Assembly (NCBI RefSeq): GCF_947502995.1
Contig: NZ_CANNBW010000021.1
Span: 34,186-98,185, forward strand
DNA: 64,000 nt
Direction of reading: 5' to 3'
Source: an uncultured Tenacibaculum sp.
GTDB taxonomy: Bacteria > Bacteroidota > Bacteroidia > Flavobacteriales > Flavobacteriaceae
Positions 42,371 through 51,701 of the stretch are shown here, piece by piece. Position 1 is the first letter of the stretch, and every line of letters begins with the position of its first letter. The position numbers and the translations under genes were made by a program. Under the pieces are notes generated by a model. The model saw only the letters and a list, made by a program, of their open reading frames with translations. It made no database searches and was not told the DNA's origin.

Positions 42371-43543
42371 ATGAAAAAAAGAATCTTTCGCTATGTAAAA
42401 CATGTTTTTGTAACACTAATTATATTGATTTTAGTAGGAAGCGGAATTATAATCGCAATGAACGGAACTTTAAATTATAATCAGAATAGTTTACGTTACA
42501 ATCTAGAAGAAGAAGGTCCGTATATTTTTTATAAGAACGATAGTTTAGTCAGTGTTGAATATGTAAAGGGAAATAAAAATGACGGTTTCTATGTAGATAG
42601 AAAAACTTATGATACTAAAGCCAAAGAAGAGTTAACTTGTTTCTTTCCTTTGGATTCCTCTCGATTTTCTTTTGATTTACAAACAGCATTTGAAACTCCA
42701 AAATCTATATATAATGATGGAAATAAAATTTTAGCCATTTCAGATATTGAAAGTGGTTATAAAACATTTCGAGATTTCTTAATTCAAAACAAAGTCATCG
42801 ATGCGAATTTAAATTGGACTTTTGGTAAAGGTCATTTAGTATTAGTTGGTGATTTTGTAGATAGAGGATTTTCTACTACTCAAGTACTTTGGTTTATTTT
42901 CAAATTAGAACAAGAAGCTAAGAAAAAAGGTGGTACAGTACATTTTATTATAGGAAATCATGAGCTGAAGAATATGCAAGGTCAGTATAAATCAGCAGAA
43001 CAAAAATACTACGCAGTGGCTTCAATTTTAGGAAAACAACAATTTGATTTATATAGTAAAAATTCTGTTTTAGGAAGATGGATGTCAAGTAAAAACACAA
43101 TTGAATCTATCAACGGAACTTTATTTGCTCACGGAGGAATTCATCCCGAAATAGCAGAAACTAATTTTACATTAAACGATATCAATCGAATAAATAGAGC
43201 GAATTACTATCAACGTCATTTTCCTAAACCAAATAAAACTGTAGAAGATAAAGTATTATCAACTAAAACTGGAATTTGTTGGTACAGAGGATATTTTAAA
43301 AATGAATTATCGCAAGAAGAAGTAGCAAAAGGCATTTCAAAATTCAATGCAGAAAACATTGTAGTCGGACATACATTACAATGGAAAGTCAATAAAATGT
43401 ATGATGGAAAAGTGTATGCTATCGATGTAAAACATCCGAGTGATTATATATCTATGTTTCCAAATAAAAAATCGGAAGGATTATTAATTGAAAATAAAAC
43501 CTTTTATAGAATTCTACACAACGGAAAACAATACCCATTATAA
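42371..43543 (+). CDS. Membrane-anchored metallophosphoesterase
   Basis: A 390-residue calcineurin-like phosphoesterase with an N-terminal membrane anchor (FVTLIILILVGSGIIIAM) and the catalytic domain outside the cytoplasm. The metal-binding motifs follow in order: LAISDIESGYKTF near 120 (D-I-E in place of the usual D-x-H), LVLVGDFVDRG near 160, HFIIGNHELKN near 195, LFAHGGIHPEI near 250, and NIVVGHTLQW near 340. The pattern resembles bacterial Shewanella-like protein phosphatases. The substrate is not known. The gene is divergent from the LytS/LytTR pair, so it may be a target of that system, but the sequence does not prove this. Confidence 0.87.
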   Translation: MKKRIFRYVKHVFVTLIILILVGSGIIIAMNGTLNYNQNSLRYNLEEEGPYIFYKNDSLVSVEYVKGNKNDGFYVDRKTYDTKAKEELTCFFPLDSSRFSFDLQTAFETPKSIYNDGNKILAISDIESGYKTFRDFLIQNKVIDANLNWTFGKGHLVLVGDFVDRGFSTTQVLWFIFKLEQEAKKKGGTVHFIIGNHELKNMQGQYKSAEQKYYAVASILGKQQFDLYSKNSVLGRWMSSKNTIESINGTLFAHGGIHPEIAETNFTLNDINRINRANYYQRHFPKPNKTVEDKVLSTKTGICWYRGYFKNELSQEEVAKGISKFNAENIVVGHTLQWKVNKMYDGKVYAIDVKHPSDYISMFPNKKSEGLLIENKTFYRILHNGKQYPL

Positions 43544-43660
43544 AAGCTAAAAAAACACCTTGAAGAAGTGTCGTTTATTGAATAAGCAAAAAAATGAACA
43601 GTTAATAAATAACACAAATTCTTGTAATAAAAATATCATCAGTTCAAAAATTTAATTTAA

Positions 43661-44308
43661 ATGAAAACAAAAATATATACACAATTAAGCAAATCTTACA
43701 TCGTAATTTTAGTAATGATTATAGCTCCTTTTTTAGGATATTTCGACCGAAACTTTAGTTACTTTTTCGGATTAACAATAGCAGGTTTATTATTATGGTC
43801 GAGCCAATACAATTGGTCTTTATTTGGTTTTGGTAAGAAAATCAACACAAGAACAATAGTGAGAGGAATTATTTATGCATCAATAATATATGTAATTTTT
43901 ATTCCTGTTGATTCAATAGTAGAAAGTTATCTAGGAAAAGCAAATCTATCCTCATTAGCAGGAATAGAAGGTAACTTTATAAATTATATAATTACTTTAA
44001 TTGTAATATGGATTTTCGCAGCTTTTGGAGAAGAATTCTTGTTTAGAGGCTTTTATTTAAAAGGTTTAGTCGCTTTATTCGGAAATACAAAGAAGGCTTG
44101 GTATTTAGGAATTGTAATTGTGTCGTTATACTTTAGTGTTTCTCATATTTACCAAGGAATTACAGGAGTTGTGCAAATATTTCCTTTAGCGTTAATATAT
44201 TCGATTATTTTTTATAAAAATAAAGAGAACTTAAGTTTACTAGTAATTATGCATGGTTTTCATGATACAATTGCACTAACATTATTGTATTTAGGTATGT
44301 ATAGATAA
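43661..44308 (+). CDS. CPBP-family intramembrane metalloprotease (Abi-type)
   Basis: A 215-residue polytopic membrane protein with about six hydrophobic helices. The CPBP catalytic motifs are present: EExxxR in FGEEFLFRGFYLKGL near 127, F-x-x-x-H in YFSVSHIYQG near 167, and H-x-x-x-D in VIMHGFHDTIAL near 200. Members include Rce1-like CAAX proteases and bacteriocin-immunity proteins. The target here is unknown. The gene stands alone after a 117-bp spacer in which I see nothing notable, and it ends at a strong terminator. Confidence 0.9.
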   Translation: MKTKIYTQLSKSYIVILVMIIAPFLGYFDRNFSYFFGLTIAGLLLWSSQYNWSLFGFGKKINTRTIVRGIIYASIIYVIFIPVDSIVESYLGKANLSSLAGIEGNFINYIITLIVIWIFAAFGEEFLFRGFYLKGLVALFGNTKKAWYLGIVIVSLYFSVSHIYQGITGVVQIFPLALIYSIIFYKNKENLSLLVIMHGFHDTIALTLLYLGMYR

Positions 44309-44322
44309 TATTATTTCATAGA

Positions 44323-44350
44323 AAAAGCCTTACTTTAAAGTAAGGCTTTT
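44323..44350. terminator. Bidirectional intrinsic terminator
   Basis: A perfect palindrome with arms AAAAGCCTTACTTT (44323-44336) and AAAGTAAGGCTTTT (44337-44350) lies between the CPBP gene and the convergent DUF6607 gene. Confidence 0.9.
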
Positions 44351-44386
44351 CATAAATAACATAACAAACTACAACAGCTAACGAAA

Positions 44387-45289
44387 TTATTTGATAAAAC
44401 TATCTATAATCTCATTTACTTGTTTTTTAGAAGCATCTGCTTTTAATTTAAATAGATGCGAGTATAATTTTTTATTATTCACTTTAGCTTGTAAAGCGAT
44501 ATCTTTATCATTATCGAAAGCTTTATCCCATCTTTTACGAACTTTTTTCCATAAACCATGGTTGTTTTTCCACCAGTTCTGAGCCGCAATACATTTATTA
44601 TCAGGAACTCTTTTATAAGTATTAAATCCTTTTTCTTGAGCTAATAAGAAATCTTCTTTACCATCTTCTCTAACTATTTTATCATTATCCTGATTGTGAA
44701 TCCAACCGTTTTCTGTGATCTCATGCCTGTTTCTTCTTAACATAACATTATAGTCAGATCTTTTTGTTAACTCTCTTCTCGCTAGAGGAGCATCAGCAGC
44801 ATTTTCCCAGAAACTTTTTCCGTCGACATGTACCCAAGTTGCAGTTCCTTCGTATCTCGGACTGTCATCTACTTGATAAACTTTTTGCGTCCATTGCCCT
44901 TGTACACTTTCTTTATCTAACTTTCTGTATTTCCAGTGACTATCTTTGTGGAAAAGATATAAATCTTGGTTTTCGTACAACCAATCTTGACGCCAATGTT
45001 TTACAATATGTGGCCTTTCTTTTGGGCCAACAATAAGTAAATGTTGCATCTGAATTTTATTCTTTTTGTCAGTAATTACTTCTACCCATTCTAAAGCTTT
45101 GTCATGTTTCTTTTTAGATGGTTTATATAAACTGTCTTTAGAATAATTGAAGGTTTCAGCAAAATTGAATCCTACTTCAAAGCATCCGCTCATAGATTTA
45201 ATAGCTTTTAAATCTTGCGCTTTTTTGTCTTGTTGTGCATTAGCTATCAAAATGAAACTAATCATTAAAACAGTTACTACTTTTTTCAT
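44387..45289 (-). CDS. DUF6607-family exported protein
   Basis: A 300-residue protein with a Sec signal peptide (MKKVVTVLMISFILIANAQ). The mature part carries MSGCFEVGFNFAETFNYSKD near 35-54, the feature by which I recognise the DUF6607 family, followed by ALEWVEVITDKKNKIQMQHL and many Trp and His residues (KHWRQDWLYE, HWKYRKLDKE). The His-rich composition would suit metal or haem handling, but the family has no established function. It is divergent from a TonB receptor/HmuY pair, sharing a 90-bp promoter region, which suggests joint regulation in iron or haem uptake. Confidence 0.75.
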   Translation of the reverse strand: MKKVVTVLMISFILIANAQQDKKAQDLKAIKSMSGCFEVGFNFAETFNYSKDSLYKPSKKKHDKALEWVEVITDKKNKIQMQHLLIVGPKERPHIVKHWRQDWLYENQDLYLFHKDSHWKYRKLDKESVQGQWTQKVYQVDDSPRYEGTATWVHVDGKSFWENAADAPLARRELTKRSDYNVMLRRNRHEITENGWIHNQDNDKIVREDGKEDFLLAQEKGFNTYKRVPDNKCIAAQNWWKNNHGLWKKVRKRWDKAFDNDKDIALQAKVNNKKLYSHLFKLKADASKKQVNEIIDSFIK

Positions 45290-45354
45290 TTTATGTCTGA
45301 TTAAATAATTCGGGACAAATTTATAATTTATTTAGATCAATTAAAAATAAAATA

Positions 45355-45362
45355 TATATTTG
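45355..45362 (+). promoter_or_regulatory. Promoter -7 element of the haem-type uptake operon
   Basis: TATATTTG is a full TAnnTTTG match 18 bp before the TonB receptor start. The divergent spacer to DUF6607 is only 90 bp and AT-rich. Confidence 0.55.
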
Positions 45363-45379
45363 TATCAAAATTATTAAGA

Positions 45380-47434
45380 ATGTTTCTAAATAAGTGTTTC
45401 GGATTTTTAATTTGCTTGATTACTTTGAATAGTTTTTCCCAAGAGAAGAGAGTAGTAAAAGATACGATAGATGATAGATTAGATGAAGTTGTGGTAACTG
45501 CAACAAGAACGAAGAGACAGTTGTCTTCTTTACCAATGCCGGTAACTTTAATTTCTAAAAAACAAATTTTAGCAACGGGTTCTACTCGTTTAAGAGATAT
45601 TATCGCTGAACAAACAGGAATTATTATTGTTTCTGATGTAGGAAATTCAGAAGGAGTACAAATGCAAGGTGTTGCTGCCGATTATGTTCTAATTTTAATT
45701 AATGGTTTACCTTTAGTTGGAAGAACCTCAGGAAATATTGATTTAAATAGACTTTCAATAAATAACATTAAACAAATTGAAATAGTTAAAGGTCCGTCTT
45801 CTTCTTTATACGGATCAGAAGCTTTAGGAGGTGTTATTAATATTATTACTAAAACGCCTGATAAAGATAAAACATCTGGTAATGTTAGTTTTATGACTCG
45901 ATTTTTAGCTCGTGAAGAATTAGACTTAAATGCTAATCTCACACATCAAAAAAATAAGTTAGGAATAGATGCTAGTATCAATTTAAATTCAGGCGGAGCT
46001 TACGATTTATCAACAGAAACTCATGGAAATACAGGTATACCATATCAGAATTTTACAGGGAATTTTCGTTTGTTTTATGAACTTTCAGATCAATTACAAA
46101 TAAATGCAGATACCAGATATTTGAGTGAAGAAGTTTTTGAAGCTGCTGGAGATAGTGAAAAAACAGATTTTTATTCATCAATAAATGTATCCCATCAATT
46201 AACAGACGCAATAAAAATAGATTATCTATTATTTGGCACACGTTTTAAGACGGAAAGTGTTTTTAATGGAACCACTTCTGTTTTTGATAGAACATTATAC
46301 AGACCTGAAATTAAAGCTGAATTTGATTTTTCTTTCGGAAATATTATTGCTGGAGTGGGAGGGAATTTTGATGGACTCGAACGTACTTTCTTTGAAGGAA
46401 ACGAGCAATACAATGCCAAGTATCTTTTTGGACAATATGATACAAATATTGGAAAAGATTTAAATGTAATCTTAGGATTTAGATACGATACGTTTAATAA
46501 ATTTAAATCAGCGTTTAGCCCAAAACTATCAGCAAATTATAAAATAAATAATTGGTTAACTACTAAAGCTTCTGTAGGTTTTGGTTATAAAGTTCCAGAT
46601 TTCAGACATTTATTTTTCAACTTCAGAAATACAGCTAGTGGTTACATTGTGTTAGGAACACATGTGTTAGAAGATCTTTATGGAGACAGACCAGAGGTTC
46701 AAAGTCTAAATAAAGAACTTAAACCAGAAAGTTCTATTGGTTATAATTTTGGTTTTCAATTAAAACTGCTGCGTGGTGTAAGATTAAACATCAATTTCTT
46801 CAGAAACGACTTTAAAGATCTAATCAATACGTTTGCTGTAACTAGAGGGAACTTTCCTGATCTTCCTGGAATCTCAGTGTTCTCTTATGAGAATAGAGCA
46901 GAAGTATTTACGCAAGGAGTAGAAGTTGATGTGAATTATAAGATCAATAATAATTTAAGATTTTCAACAGGTTATCAATTTCTAGATACTGGAGATAAAC
47001 AAGAATTAGATGCAATAAAATCAGGTACAGTATTCTTTAGAAGAATTCCAAGTTCTCCATCAGAAAGATTAACAACGAGTCAATATTTCGGTTTACCGAA
47101 CAGATCTAAACATATTGTAAACGCAAAACTATTTTACGAAAACTTTGAACATGATTTCTCAGCAAATGTGAGGGTTTTATATAGAAGTAAATATGCATTG
47201 TTTGATACGAACAATAGTGGTGGAATAATAGATAATCATGATGCTTTTATAGCAGGAAATACTCAAGTAAATACTGCATTACAAAAGACATTCTTTAATC
47301 TGATGAGTGTACAATTAGGAGTAGATAATGTATTTAATAACAGAGGAACCGAAAATCTGGATGATTTTCCTGGGCAGGATTCAGCATTACGTTTAGGACG
47401 AACTTTTTACACAAGAATACAATTTAACTTATAG
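45380..47434 (+). CDS. TonB-dependent outer-membrane receptor (HmuR-like)
   Basis: A 684-residue outer-membrane receptor with a signal peptide. Its TonB box region is RLDEVVVTATRTKRQLSSLP at about 34-53. The plug domain contains LRDIIAEQTGIIIVSDVG and QIEIVKGPSSSLYGSEALGGVINIIT. A 22-strand-type barrel ends in the aromatic TFYTRIQFNL. There is no carboxypeptidase-like N-terminal domain, so it is not a SusC protein. The HmuY homologue 39 bp downstream points to haem (or a related porphyrin) as substrate. It is the first gene of that operon, divergent from DUF6607. Confidence 0.9.
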   Translation: MFLNKCFGFLICLITLNSFSQEKRVVKDTIDDRLDEVVVTATRTKRQLSSLPMPVTLISKKQILATGSTRLRDIIAEQTGIIIVSDVGNSEGVQMQGVAADYVLILINGLPLVGRTSGNIDLNRLSINNIKQIEIVKGPSSSLYGSEALGGVINIITKTPDKDKTSGNVSFMTRFLAREELDLNANLTHQKNKLGIDASINLNSGGAYDLSTETHGNTGIPYQNFTGNFRLFYELSDQLQINADTRYLSEEVFEAAGDSEKTDFYSSINVSHQLTDAIKIDYLLFGTRFKTESVFNGTTSVFDRTLYRPEIKAEFDFSFGNIIAGVGGNFDGLERTFFEGNEQYNAKYLFGQYDTNIGKDLNVILGFRYDTFNKFKSAFSPKLSANYKINNWLTTKASVGFGYKVPDFRHLFFNFRNTASGYIVLGTHVLEDLYGDRPEVQSLNKELKPESSIGYNFGFQLKLLRGVRLNINFFRNDFKDLINTFAVTRGNFPDLPGISVFSYENRAEVFTQGVEVDVNYKINNNLRFSTGYQFLDTGDKQELDAIKSGTVFFRRIPSSPSERLTTSQYFGLPNRSKHIVNAKLFYENFEHDFSANVRVLYRSKYALFDTNNSGGIIDNHDAFIAGNTQVNTALQKTFFNLMSVQLGVDNVFNNRGTENLDDFPGQDSALRLGRTFYTRIQFNL

Positions 47435-47473
47435 GAACATATATAAATTTTAATACAATCAATAATAATAATC

Positions 47474-48109
47474 ATGAAGCAAATAAAATTAATTTTAGCA
47501 TTATTAGTCATAGGTTTTATAGCTACATCTTGTAATGATGAAGATAATACGATTCCATCAGAACCTGTAGAATCTAAAACAATTACAAACCTAGCGGCAT
47601 TGCAAGACACAGATTTCACACAAAATCCTCCAGTAACAACAGGAAGTTTTACAAAATTTAGTTTCAAAACTGGAACAGCAGTAACTGATGATAACTGGGA
47701 TATCGCTTTTAGAGGAACTACAATTTTAGTAAATGGAGGTACTAAAATAGGAAGTTTATCTGATGAACCAGAGAGAACAGGAAATGCAGCTTTAGTTATT
47801 CAAAGTGGAACATTTGCGAATGTTACAATTGCTCCAGATGATGCCGAATTTTCACAAGATGCTTCTGGAAGTTATGCTTTACCAACAGGAAGTGATAATG
47901 GATGGTATAATTATGCTGGACCTCCAACACATTTAATTAGTCCTTTAGCTGGAAAAGTAATTATCGTAAGAACTATAGATGGGAATTATGCAAAAATGGA
48001 AATTTTAAATTACTATAAAGATAATGATCCTACAGAAGCAGATAATGCTAGATATTACTCATTTAACTATGTGTACAATCCGAATGTAGGGGATAAAAGC
48101 ATTCAGTAG
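47474..48109 (+). CDS. HmuY-like haem-binding lipoprotein
   Basis: A 211-residue exported lipoprotein (MKQIKLILALLVIGFIATSC; Cys20 lipidated). The HmuY fold is recognised by FTKFSFKTGTAVTDDNWDIA near 57-76, FRGTTILVNGG, a central YNYAGPPTHLISPLAGKVI and the terminal ARYYSFNYVYNP. HmuY proteins of Porphyromonas and relatives capture haem at the surface and hand it to the HmuR receptor. Here it directly follows a TonB receptor. The His residues that bind haem iron in Porphyromonas cannot be assigned with confidence. A terminator follows. Confidence 0.87.
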   Translation: MKQIKLILALLVIGFIATSCNDEDNTIPSEPVESKTITNLAALQDTDFTQNPPVTTGSFTKFSFKTGTAVTDDNWDIAFRGTTILVNGGTKIGSLSDEPERTGNAALVIQSGTFANVTIAPDDAEFSQDASGSYALPTGSDNGWYNYAGPPTHLISPLAGKVIIVRTIDGNYAKMEILNYYKDNDPTEADNARYYSFNYVYNPNVGDKSIQ

Positions 48110-48143
48110 GAGTCTCTATTGAATTTTGTTAGTTTATAATTTG

Positions 48144-48174
48144 AAAAGCTATCCGAATTTTCGGGTAGCTTTTT
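48144..48174 (+). terminator. Intrinsic terminator after hmuY
   Basis: AAAAGCTATCCGAA pairs with TTCGGGTAGCTTTT (one G-T wobble), followed by T. It closes the uptake operon. Confidence 0.85.
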
Positions 48175-48221
48175 GTATGTTTTAGTATTTTTAAGCGACG
48201 AATAATAAAATTTTTGAAATC

Positions 48222-48821
48222 ATGAAGAATATAATATATGTCACTCTTTTTTTAATAGGTATAAATTTACAAGCACAAAAAGATAAAGAAGTAGCTTATT
48301 TTGCAAGTGGTTGTTTTTGGTGTGTAGAAGCTATTTTTGAAAGCGTAGAAGGAGTAGATGAAGCAGTTTCTGGTTATGCAGGAGGTCATACAAAAAATCC
48401 AACGTATAAAAGTATTGGTACTGGAAGAACAGGACATGCAGAAACTGTAGCTGTGTATTATGATCCTAAAAAAGTAGATTTTAAAACTTTAGTAGTAGTA
48501 TTTTTTGGTTCTCATGATCCTACAACTGTAAATGGTCAACATCCAGATTATGGAACACAATACAGGTCGATTGCTTTTTATAATAATGATGAAGAAAAGC
48601 AAATTATCGAAAAATATATTAAATCATTAAACTACAAAGTATATAAAGGTAAAGTTGCTACAGAAGTACTACCAATCAAAAAATTTCATGAAGCTGAAGC
48701 ATACCATCAGAATTATGAGCGTTTAAACCCGAATAATCCTTACGTACAAAATGTATCAATTCCAAGATTAAATAGATTTAAAAAGAGATTCCCAAGTTTA
48801 TTAAAGAAAGGTTCACACTAA
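48222..48821 (+). CDS. msrA: Exported peptide-methionine (S)-S-oxide reductase MsrA
   Basis: A 199-residue enzyme that reduces methionine-S-sulfoxide in proteins. The active-site motif GCFWC with the catalytic Cys is near residues 30-34 (FASGCFWCVEAIFESVEGV). YAGGHTKNPTY, HAETVAVYYDP and GQHPDYGTQYRS follow, all typical of MsrA. The first 19 residues (MKNIIYVTLFLIGINLQAQ) are a signal peptide, so the enzyme works in the periplasm, repairing oxidised envelope proteins. It is followed after 4 bp by a DUF302 lipoprotein and probably forms an operon with it. Confidence 0.95.
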   Translation: MKNIIYVTLFLIGINLQAQKDKEVAYFASGCFWCVEAIFESVEGVDEAVSGYAGGHTKNPTYKSIGTGRTGHAETVAVYYDPKKVDFKTLVVVFFGSHDPTTVNGQHPDYGTQYRSIAFYNNDEEKQIIEKYIKSLNYKVYKGKVATEVLPIKKFHEAEAYHQNYERLNPNNPYVQNVSIPRLNRFKKRFPSLLKKGSH

Positions 48822-48825
48822 TAAA

Positions 48826-49287
48826 ATGAGAAAAATAGTAAGTTTTTTAGTTGTATTGGTTGGTTTTCTTTCATGTCAATCAAACCATAAAAGTGAAAAA
48901 ATGAATAATAGCGTAATTGTTAAAGAAAGTCCTTTAGATTTTCCAACTACATATTTGCAAGTAAAAAGTAAAATTGAAAACAATCCGAATTTAAAGTTGA
49001 TTTTTGAACTGGATCATAGCGAGAATGCTAGTAAAAAAGATTTGTCGTTGCGTCCAACTAAATTACTAATATTTGGAAATCCTAATTTGGGAACACCTTT
49101 AATGAATGTTGCGCCAACATTAGCTATCGATTTACCTCAAAAAATCATGATTTACGAAGAAGCAGGAAAAGTATTTATCACATACAATAATCCTAAATAT
49201 TTAAAAGAAAGACATAATATTGAAGGCAAAGACGAATTGTTAAATAAAATTTCAAATGCCTTAAATAAATTAACTACAGTTGAGTAA
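48826..49287 (+). CDS. DUF302 domain lipoprotein
   Basis: A 153-residue exported lipoprotein (lipobox LVGFLSC, Cys17). The DUF302 domain is seen in LIFELDHSENASKKDLSLRP, KLLIFGNPNLGTPLMNVAPT and AIDLPQKIMIYEEAGKVFIT, with the conserved F-G-N-P and D-L-P residues. The family includes periplasmic proteins in oxidative or metal stress contexts, but no activity is proven. Its position behind msrA fits an envelope stress role. The convergent BtuF-like gene ends 5 bp downstream. Confidence 0.85.
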   Translation: MRKIVSFLVVLVGFLSCQSNHKSEKMNNSVIVKESPLDFPTTYLQVKSKIENNPNLKLIFELDHSENASKKDLSLRPTKLLIFGNPNLGTPLMNVAPTLAIDLPQKIMIYEEAGKVFITYNNPKYLKERHNIEGKDELLNKISNALNKLTTVE

Positions 49288-49292
49288 GTTTT

Positions 49293-50414
49293 TTATTCAA
49301 TTAGTCTATAAAAAGACAATTCATAATCTGGTAATAATTCTGGATTAGTAATTTTAATTAGGTCTTTTAAAATTAAATCTGGACGAATAGGTGCAAATTC
49401 AAAGTACTTTATTCCTCCAGATTTTCCTTTTACTGCTGCTATTGTATAAGTTTGTTTTAGCTGTACAGGAGAAAATTTATCGTAATTTTTATTGGTACTT
49501 AACAATTGTGTTTTAGTTTCATTAATACCACAACCAATCCAATAATCAGCTTCTTGTGCTTTATCTAAAACACTTTCAAAACTTAATTGTAAACTCCCAG
49601 TACCAGAGGTTTCTTTCCATAAATAATCCAAATTAGCGTCATTAAAAAATTTGGCGATAAAACTTTCACCAGCTGGAGCATACCAAACATCTTTAAAAAA
49701 ACTACCAGACATTATTTTTGTTGGTTTATCGACACTTTGAGCTATTTTTTTAACCGCTAAATAATCTTTTTCAATAGTTTCGAAAACAGCTTTAGCTTCT
49801 TTTTCTTTACCTAATAAAACACCAAAAAACTTAATCCATTCAGCTCTGCCTAATGGTGTTTCTTCTAACCACTCACCATTAAAAACAACAGGAAATCCTA
49901 ACTTCTTAATATTGTTATACAGTTTATTATTAGGGTGTAATGAAAAACCAACAACTAAATCTGGAACCAAATCAATTAAGATTTCTGTATTCATACTTTG
50001 TTCTGAACCAAGTTCAGTAATCAATCCGTCTTCTATACGTTTTCTTGTTTTTTCTGAAGAAATATATTTAGTATTAGGAAAACCAATAATTCGATCCTCT
50101 GCACCTAACAATTCAATCATTGGAATATGAGTAGTACTTGTAACAACTAAACGATTCACAGGAACTTTTATCTCGTTATTTTTAAAATCATTTTTTTCTG
50201 AAAGTAAGTATTTAAAAGAGCTTATTTCGTTCTGAAAAACTTTTTTTATAAGTAGATATTTATTTCCATTTTCTTCGATAATATCAAATCCTTTGGCATA
50301 TTTAATTGTCGAAGTATTCTGACTTTGAATGTTTTCTTTTGCTTTTTCTTGTTTACATTGAATAAAAAGAAAAAGACTTAAAATTGTATAGATGTAAGAT
50401 AATTTAGTTGTCAT
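49293..50414 (-). CDS. btuF: Cobalamin-type ABC substrate-binding lipoprotein (BtuF-like)
   Basis: A 373-residue lipoprotein (MTTKLSYIYTILSLFLFIQC; Cys20 lipidated) with the class III periplasmic binding protein fold. VNRLVVTSTTHIPMIELLGA and ILIDLVPDLVVGF mark the first lobe, a long helix the linker, and ADYWIGCGINETK with IAAVKGKSGGIKYFEFAPIR the second. It is co-directional with cobC, cobS, cobT and cobU and overlaps cobC by 11 bp, so corrinoid is the most likely ligand. The permease and ATPase (BtuCD) are not in this window and must lie elsewhere. Confidence 0.8.
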   Translation of the reverse strand: MTTKLSYIYTILSLFLFIQCKQEKAKENIQSQNTSTIKYAKGFDIIEENGNKYLLIKKVFQNEISSFKYLLSEKNDFKNNEIKVPVNRLVVTSTTHIPMIELLGAEDRIIGFPNTKYISSEKTRKRIEDGLITELGSEQSMNTEILIDLVPDLVVGFSLHPNNKLYNNIKKLGFPVVFNGEWLEETPLGRAEWIKFFGVLLGKEKEAKAVFETIEKDYLAVKKIAQSVDKPTKIMSGSFFKDVWYAPAGESFIAKFFNDANLDYLWKETSGTGSLQLSFESVLDKAQEADYWIGCGINETKTQLLSTNKNYDKFSPVQLKQTYTIAAVKGKSGGIKYFEFAPIRPDLILKDLIKITNPELLPDYELSFYRLIE

Positions 50415-50940
50415 TATCGGTTGATATTTTTAAGATTTGACCATAAGTCAATTTCAATTCAAAAGTTTTATCTAACGGAATAGTATTGTAGTGTGCCCAA
50501 ATACAACGCATAACTCCAGCATGAGTTACAATAACAATATTTTTAGTGTTTGATTTTTCTATTTCTTGTAAGAAATTCACAACACGATTATTTAAGTCGA
50601 TGTATGATTCTCCATTAGTTACAGGAACTTCAACAAAATTTTCCATCCAAGGATTAATCTCTTCAGCTGGAATATCATCCCATTTTTTCAATTCCCAATC
50701 ACCAAAATCTAATTCTTTCAATCGATTATCGAAAGTAATATTTGTGCTAATTTTTTCAGCTAGTTTTTTACAACGCTGTAACGGACTAGCGTATATGTGA
50801 TCAAAATCAATTGGTTTTAATTCTTTTAAAATAGGCTTCAATTCTTCAGAAAAAGTTGTAGTAACATCAATGTCTGCTTGTCCGTAACATATTCCTTTTT
50901 CTATGTTTGGAGTCGTATGTCGTACTATAATAATTTCCAT
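50404..50940 (-). CDS. cobC: Alpha-ribazole phosphatase CobC (histidine phosphatase)
   Basis: A 178-residue phosphatase of the phosphoglycerate-mutase-like superfamily. The catalytic RHT is in EIIIVRHTTPNIEKGICYGQ near 1-20, Arg-Cys in YASPLQRCKKLAEKI, and the second His in IVIVTHAGVMRCIW near 140. CobC removes phosphate from alpha-ribazole-5-phosphate or the cobalamin-phosphate during lower-ligand attachment. It overlaps both the BtuF-like gene (11 bp) and cobS (16 bp). This confirms that it belongs to the cobalamin operon and is not a general phosphatase. Confidence 0.88.
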   Translation of the reverse strand: MEIIIVRHTTPNIEKGICYGQADIDVTTTFSEELKPILKELKPIDFDHIYASPLQRCKKLAEKISTNITFDNRLKELDFGDWELKKWDDIPAEEINPWMENFVEVPVTNGESYIDLNNRVVNFLQEIEKSNTKNIVIVTHAGVMRCIWAHYNTIPLDKTFELKLTYGQILKISTDNDN

Positions 50941-51689
50941 ATGGCAATTAAAGAAATGTAAAAAACAACTTCAGCAACTTGCTGTAAAGCACCCGCGCAA
51001 TCACCAGTTTGACCACCAATCCATTTTTTAAAGAAATTCCCCATATATAAATAAGCAACTAACAAAGGAAAAATGCTAATAAATACAATTGGTTTTTGAA
51101 AAAAGAATAATGGTAGTACACCAAAAATAGCTGAGATAACTAATGATATTGTACTCATTTGTTTTGTAGTTGGTTTTACTTTAGAGCTATCAAAATCTCT
51201 TACATATTCATGAGTATACAATAAAATAGTAGCTATAAAACGACTGATTGCATGACCAGAAATTAAAACTAACGGAATGTTAACTTGACTTGAAAGTTCT
51301 TTTAAACTCAAGAATTTTAAACTTAAAATACTGAGTAAACCAATAACTCCGAAAGTTCCTAAGCGAGAATCTTTCATTATAGTAAGAATCTTTTCTTTAG
51401 TCCATCCGCCACCAAACCCATCACAAGTATCAGCAAAACCATCTTCATGAAAAGCACCTGTAGTCCAAATAGAACTTACCATACTTAAAACCAAAGAAAT
51501 TTCAGTAGAGAAAATAAAAGAACTTGCGTAATACACAGCAGCAGCAATACTACCAACTACAATTCCAACCAATGAAAAATAGCGACTACTTTTATTTAAA
51601 GCTTCAGAAGAATGATCTACCCATTTCGGACAAGGAATTCTTGTAAAGAATAATACAGCAGTTAAAAAATAATGGACTTGTTTTTTCAT
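50925..51689 (-). CDS. cobS: Adenosylcobinamide-GDP ribazoletransferase CobS
   Basis: A 254-residue inner-membrane enzyme that joins AdoCbi-GDP and alpha-ribazole to give adenosylcobalamin. An N-terminal amphipathic part (FLTAVLFFTRIPCPKWV) is followed by the Asp-rich motif HEDGFADTCDGFGGGW near 81-96 and KDSRLGTFGVIG. Five to six hydrophobic segments follow. The C-terminal piece KKWIGGQTGDCAGALQQ is characteristic of CobS. The gene is between cobT and cobC in the salvage operon and overlaps cobC. Confidence 0.93.
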   Translation of the reverse strand: MKKQVHYFLTAVLFFTRIPCPKWVDHSSEALNKSSRYFSLVGIVVGSIAAAVYYASSFIFSTEISLVLSMVSSIWTTGAFHEDGFADTCDGFGGGWTKEKILTIMKDSRLGTFGVIGLLSILSLKFLSLKELSSQVNIPLVLISGHAISRFIATILLYTHEYVRDFDSSKVKPTTKQMSTISLVISAIFGVLPLFFFQKPIVFISIFPLLVAYLYMGNFFKKWIGGQTGDCAGALQQVAEVVFYISLIAIWKLL

Positions 51690-51701
51690 GAAATGATGTT
51701 T

